Source: Pseudarcicella hirudinis (GTDB taxonomy: Bacteria > Bacteroidota > Bacteroidia > Cytophagales > Spirosomataceae). From it: DNA of 64,000 nucleotides. The position numbers and the translations under genes are program-made. Location: NCBI RefSeq assembly GCF_900115665.1, contig NZ_FOXH01000005.1:124001-188000 (forward strand), in the 5' to 3' direction. Shown here piece after piece: positions 62,854 to 64,000 of this stretch (within the stretch, counting starts at the first letter, position 1; every line of letters begins with the position of its first letter). The notes under the pieces were generated by a model, which made no database searches, was not told where the DNA came from, and worked only from the letters and a program-made list of their open reading frames with translations.

Positions 62854-64000
62854 ATGTTAACTCACAATTTAGGCTATCCACGTATCGGAAGCAAAAGAGA
62901 ATTAAAACGTGCCAGTGAACAGTTCTGGGCAGGAAAAATCTCAAAAGACGAGCTCATCAGAAACGCCCGTCAGATTCGCCGTCAGAACTGGCAAACACAG
63001 GCTGAAGCCGGAATTGAATTGATTCCTTCAAATGATTTTTCATTTTATGACCACGTACTGGATACCGCTTTGTTAGTCGGTGCAATTCCTGATCGTTATC
63101 ATGCTTTGATTGATGGAAAGTCAAATCGTGAACTGGATATTTTCTTTGCTATGGCAAGAGGTGTTCAGAAAGATGGTATCGATATCAAAGCAATGGAAAT
63201 GACCAAGTGGTTCGATACAAATTACCACTATATCGTCCCTGAATTTGTAAAAAATCAACGTTTCCAACGCTATTCAGACAAAATTATCGTAGAGTTTGAA
63301 GATGCCAAACAAATGGGAATCGTCACCAAACCAGTATTGGTCGGACCAGTTTCATTCTTGCTGCTGGGCAAAGAAAAAGAGGCTGGCTTCTCAAGAATTT
63401 CATTACTTGATAACCTCCTTACGGTTTATATTGAAGTTCTGGAAGATCTGGCTTTAAGAGGCGCTACCTGGGTACAATTGGATGAACCTTGTTTAACACT
63501 GGACCTTACAGAGGACGAACAAATCGTATTCCAGCAGGCTTATGCAAAAATCAGAAAAGCTGTTCCGGAATTGAAGCTATTGGTAGCAACATATTTTGAA
63601 TGCTCAGGTGAAAACATCCATGTTTCCACTACTTTGCCGATTGACTGTCTTCATGTTGACCTGGTTCGTTGTCCATCACAATTAGGAGATATTCTTGAAA
63701 ATACCGATTTCATTAAATCAGACAAAATCCTTTCGTTAGGAGTTGTTGACGGAAGAAACATCTGGAAAAATGACTATACCAAATCATTAGGTCTTATTCA
63801 AAAAGCGGTTGATGCACTGGGGGAAGATCGCGTGATGATTGCACCTTCATGTTCATTACTTCATAGTCCGTGTGACCTTGATCTTGAAAAAAATGAAGAA
63901 GTTTTAAGTCCTGAAATTAAGAACTGGATGGCATTTGCCAAACAAAAACTTGACGAAGTGGTCATTTTAAGCAAACTTGCCGACCCAAAAACTTTCAAGG
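62854..64000 (+). CDS. metE: Cobalamin-independent methionine synthase (partial, N-terminal part)
   Basis: The first 382 residues of MetE; the gene runs off the right edge, so the zinc-binding C-terminal half is not seen. MLTHNLGYPRIGSKRELKRA at the start, VGPVSFLLLGK, and WVQLDEPCLTLDL are characteristic. MetE transfers a methyl group from 5-methyltetrahydropteroyltriglutamate to homocysteine, making methionine without B12. Control by the upstream cobalamin riboswitch makes sense: the cell presumably has a B12-dependent MetH elsewhere and shuts MetE off when B12 is available. Confidence 0.97.
   Translation, partial: MLTHNLGYPRIGSKRELKRASEQFWAGKISKDELIRNARQIRRQNWQTQAEAGIELIPSNDFSFYDHVLDTALLVGAIPDRYHALIDGKSNRELDIFFAMARGVQKDGIDIKAMEMTKWFDTNYHYIVPEFVKNQRFQRYSDKIIVEFEDAKQMGIVTKPVLVGPVSFLLLGKEKEAGFSRISLLDNLLTVYIEVLEDLALRGATWVQLDEPCLTLDLTEDEQIVFQQAYAKIRKAVPELKLLVATYFECSGENIHVSTTLPIDCLHVDLVRCPSQLGDILENTDFIKSDKILSLGVVDGRNIWKNDYTKSLGLIQKAVDALGEDRVMIAPSCSLLHSPCDLDLEKNEEVLSPEIKNWMAFAKQKLDEVVILSKLADPKTFK

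Overview
The window looks like chromosome from a free-living Bacteroidota bacterium. Evidence: SusC/SusD pairs, an ECF sigma/FecR pair feeding a SusC with an STN domain, LytS/LytTR two-component proteins, many TonB receptors, few Shine-Dalgarno sites, and recurrent TAnnTTTG promoter -7 elements. The AT-rich accessory content fits Sphingobacteriales or Cytophagales; I cannot fix the genus. No tRNA, rRNA, phage, transposase or CRISPR array was seen.

Layout. 0-2 kb: end of an unidentified gene, an SDR oxidoreductase and an AraC regulator. 2-10 kb (minus strand): an RND efflux operon (MFP, pump, outer-membrane factor) preceded by a LytS-type kinase and LytTR regulator. 10-16 kb: GlxA-type regulator divergent from two tandem SRPBCC genes (one fused to a SnoaL-like domain), ABM and cupin proteins, a Na+/H+ antiporter and a small KOW protein. 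16-22 kb: a beta-helix lipoprotein, a decayed stretch with a 29-bp palindrome, and a two-gene operon that appears to be a split VioB-like (iminophenylpyruvate dimer synthase family) enzyme. 22-27 kb: SusD/SusC and a PepSY membrane protein. 28-35 kb: a lipoprotein, a small secreted protein and a second RND efflux operon.

35.5-39.8 kb is the most unusual part. Unrelated single genes (LURP-like, Dabb, EF-Tu-domain-like, Fic, NAD-binding, DinB), all on the plus strand, are separated by five copies of a ~40-bp palindromic repeat whose arms covary; degenerate half copies also occur. This has the look of a gene-cassette array, but no recombinase is in the window and the repeats are not canonical attC sites.

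40-46 kb: an operon of two paralogous TonB receptors and a PepSY protein. Its leader carries two AT-rich inverted repeats nearly identical to one in the promoter of the other PepSY gene at 27.4 kb, suggesting one iron-type regulator for both loci. 46-50 kb: cupin, a small membrane protein, a MocR-type regulator and a small lipoprotein. 50-60 kb (minus): a quinoprotein dehydrogenase with a cytochrome c domain, then SusD, SusC(STN), FecR and an ECF sigma factor with a TTG start. 60-64 kb: alpha/beta hydrolase, glutaminase, and a cobalamin riboswitch upstream of metE, which runs off the window end.
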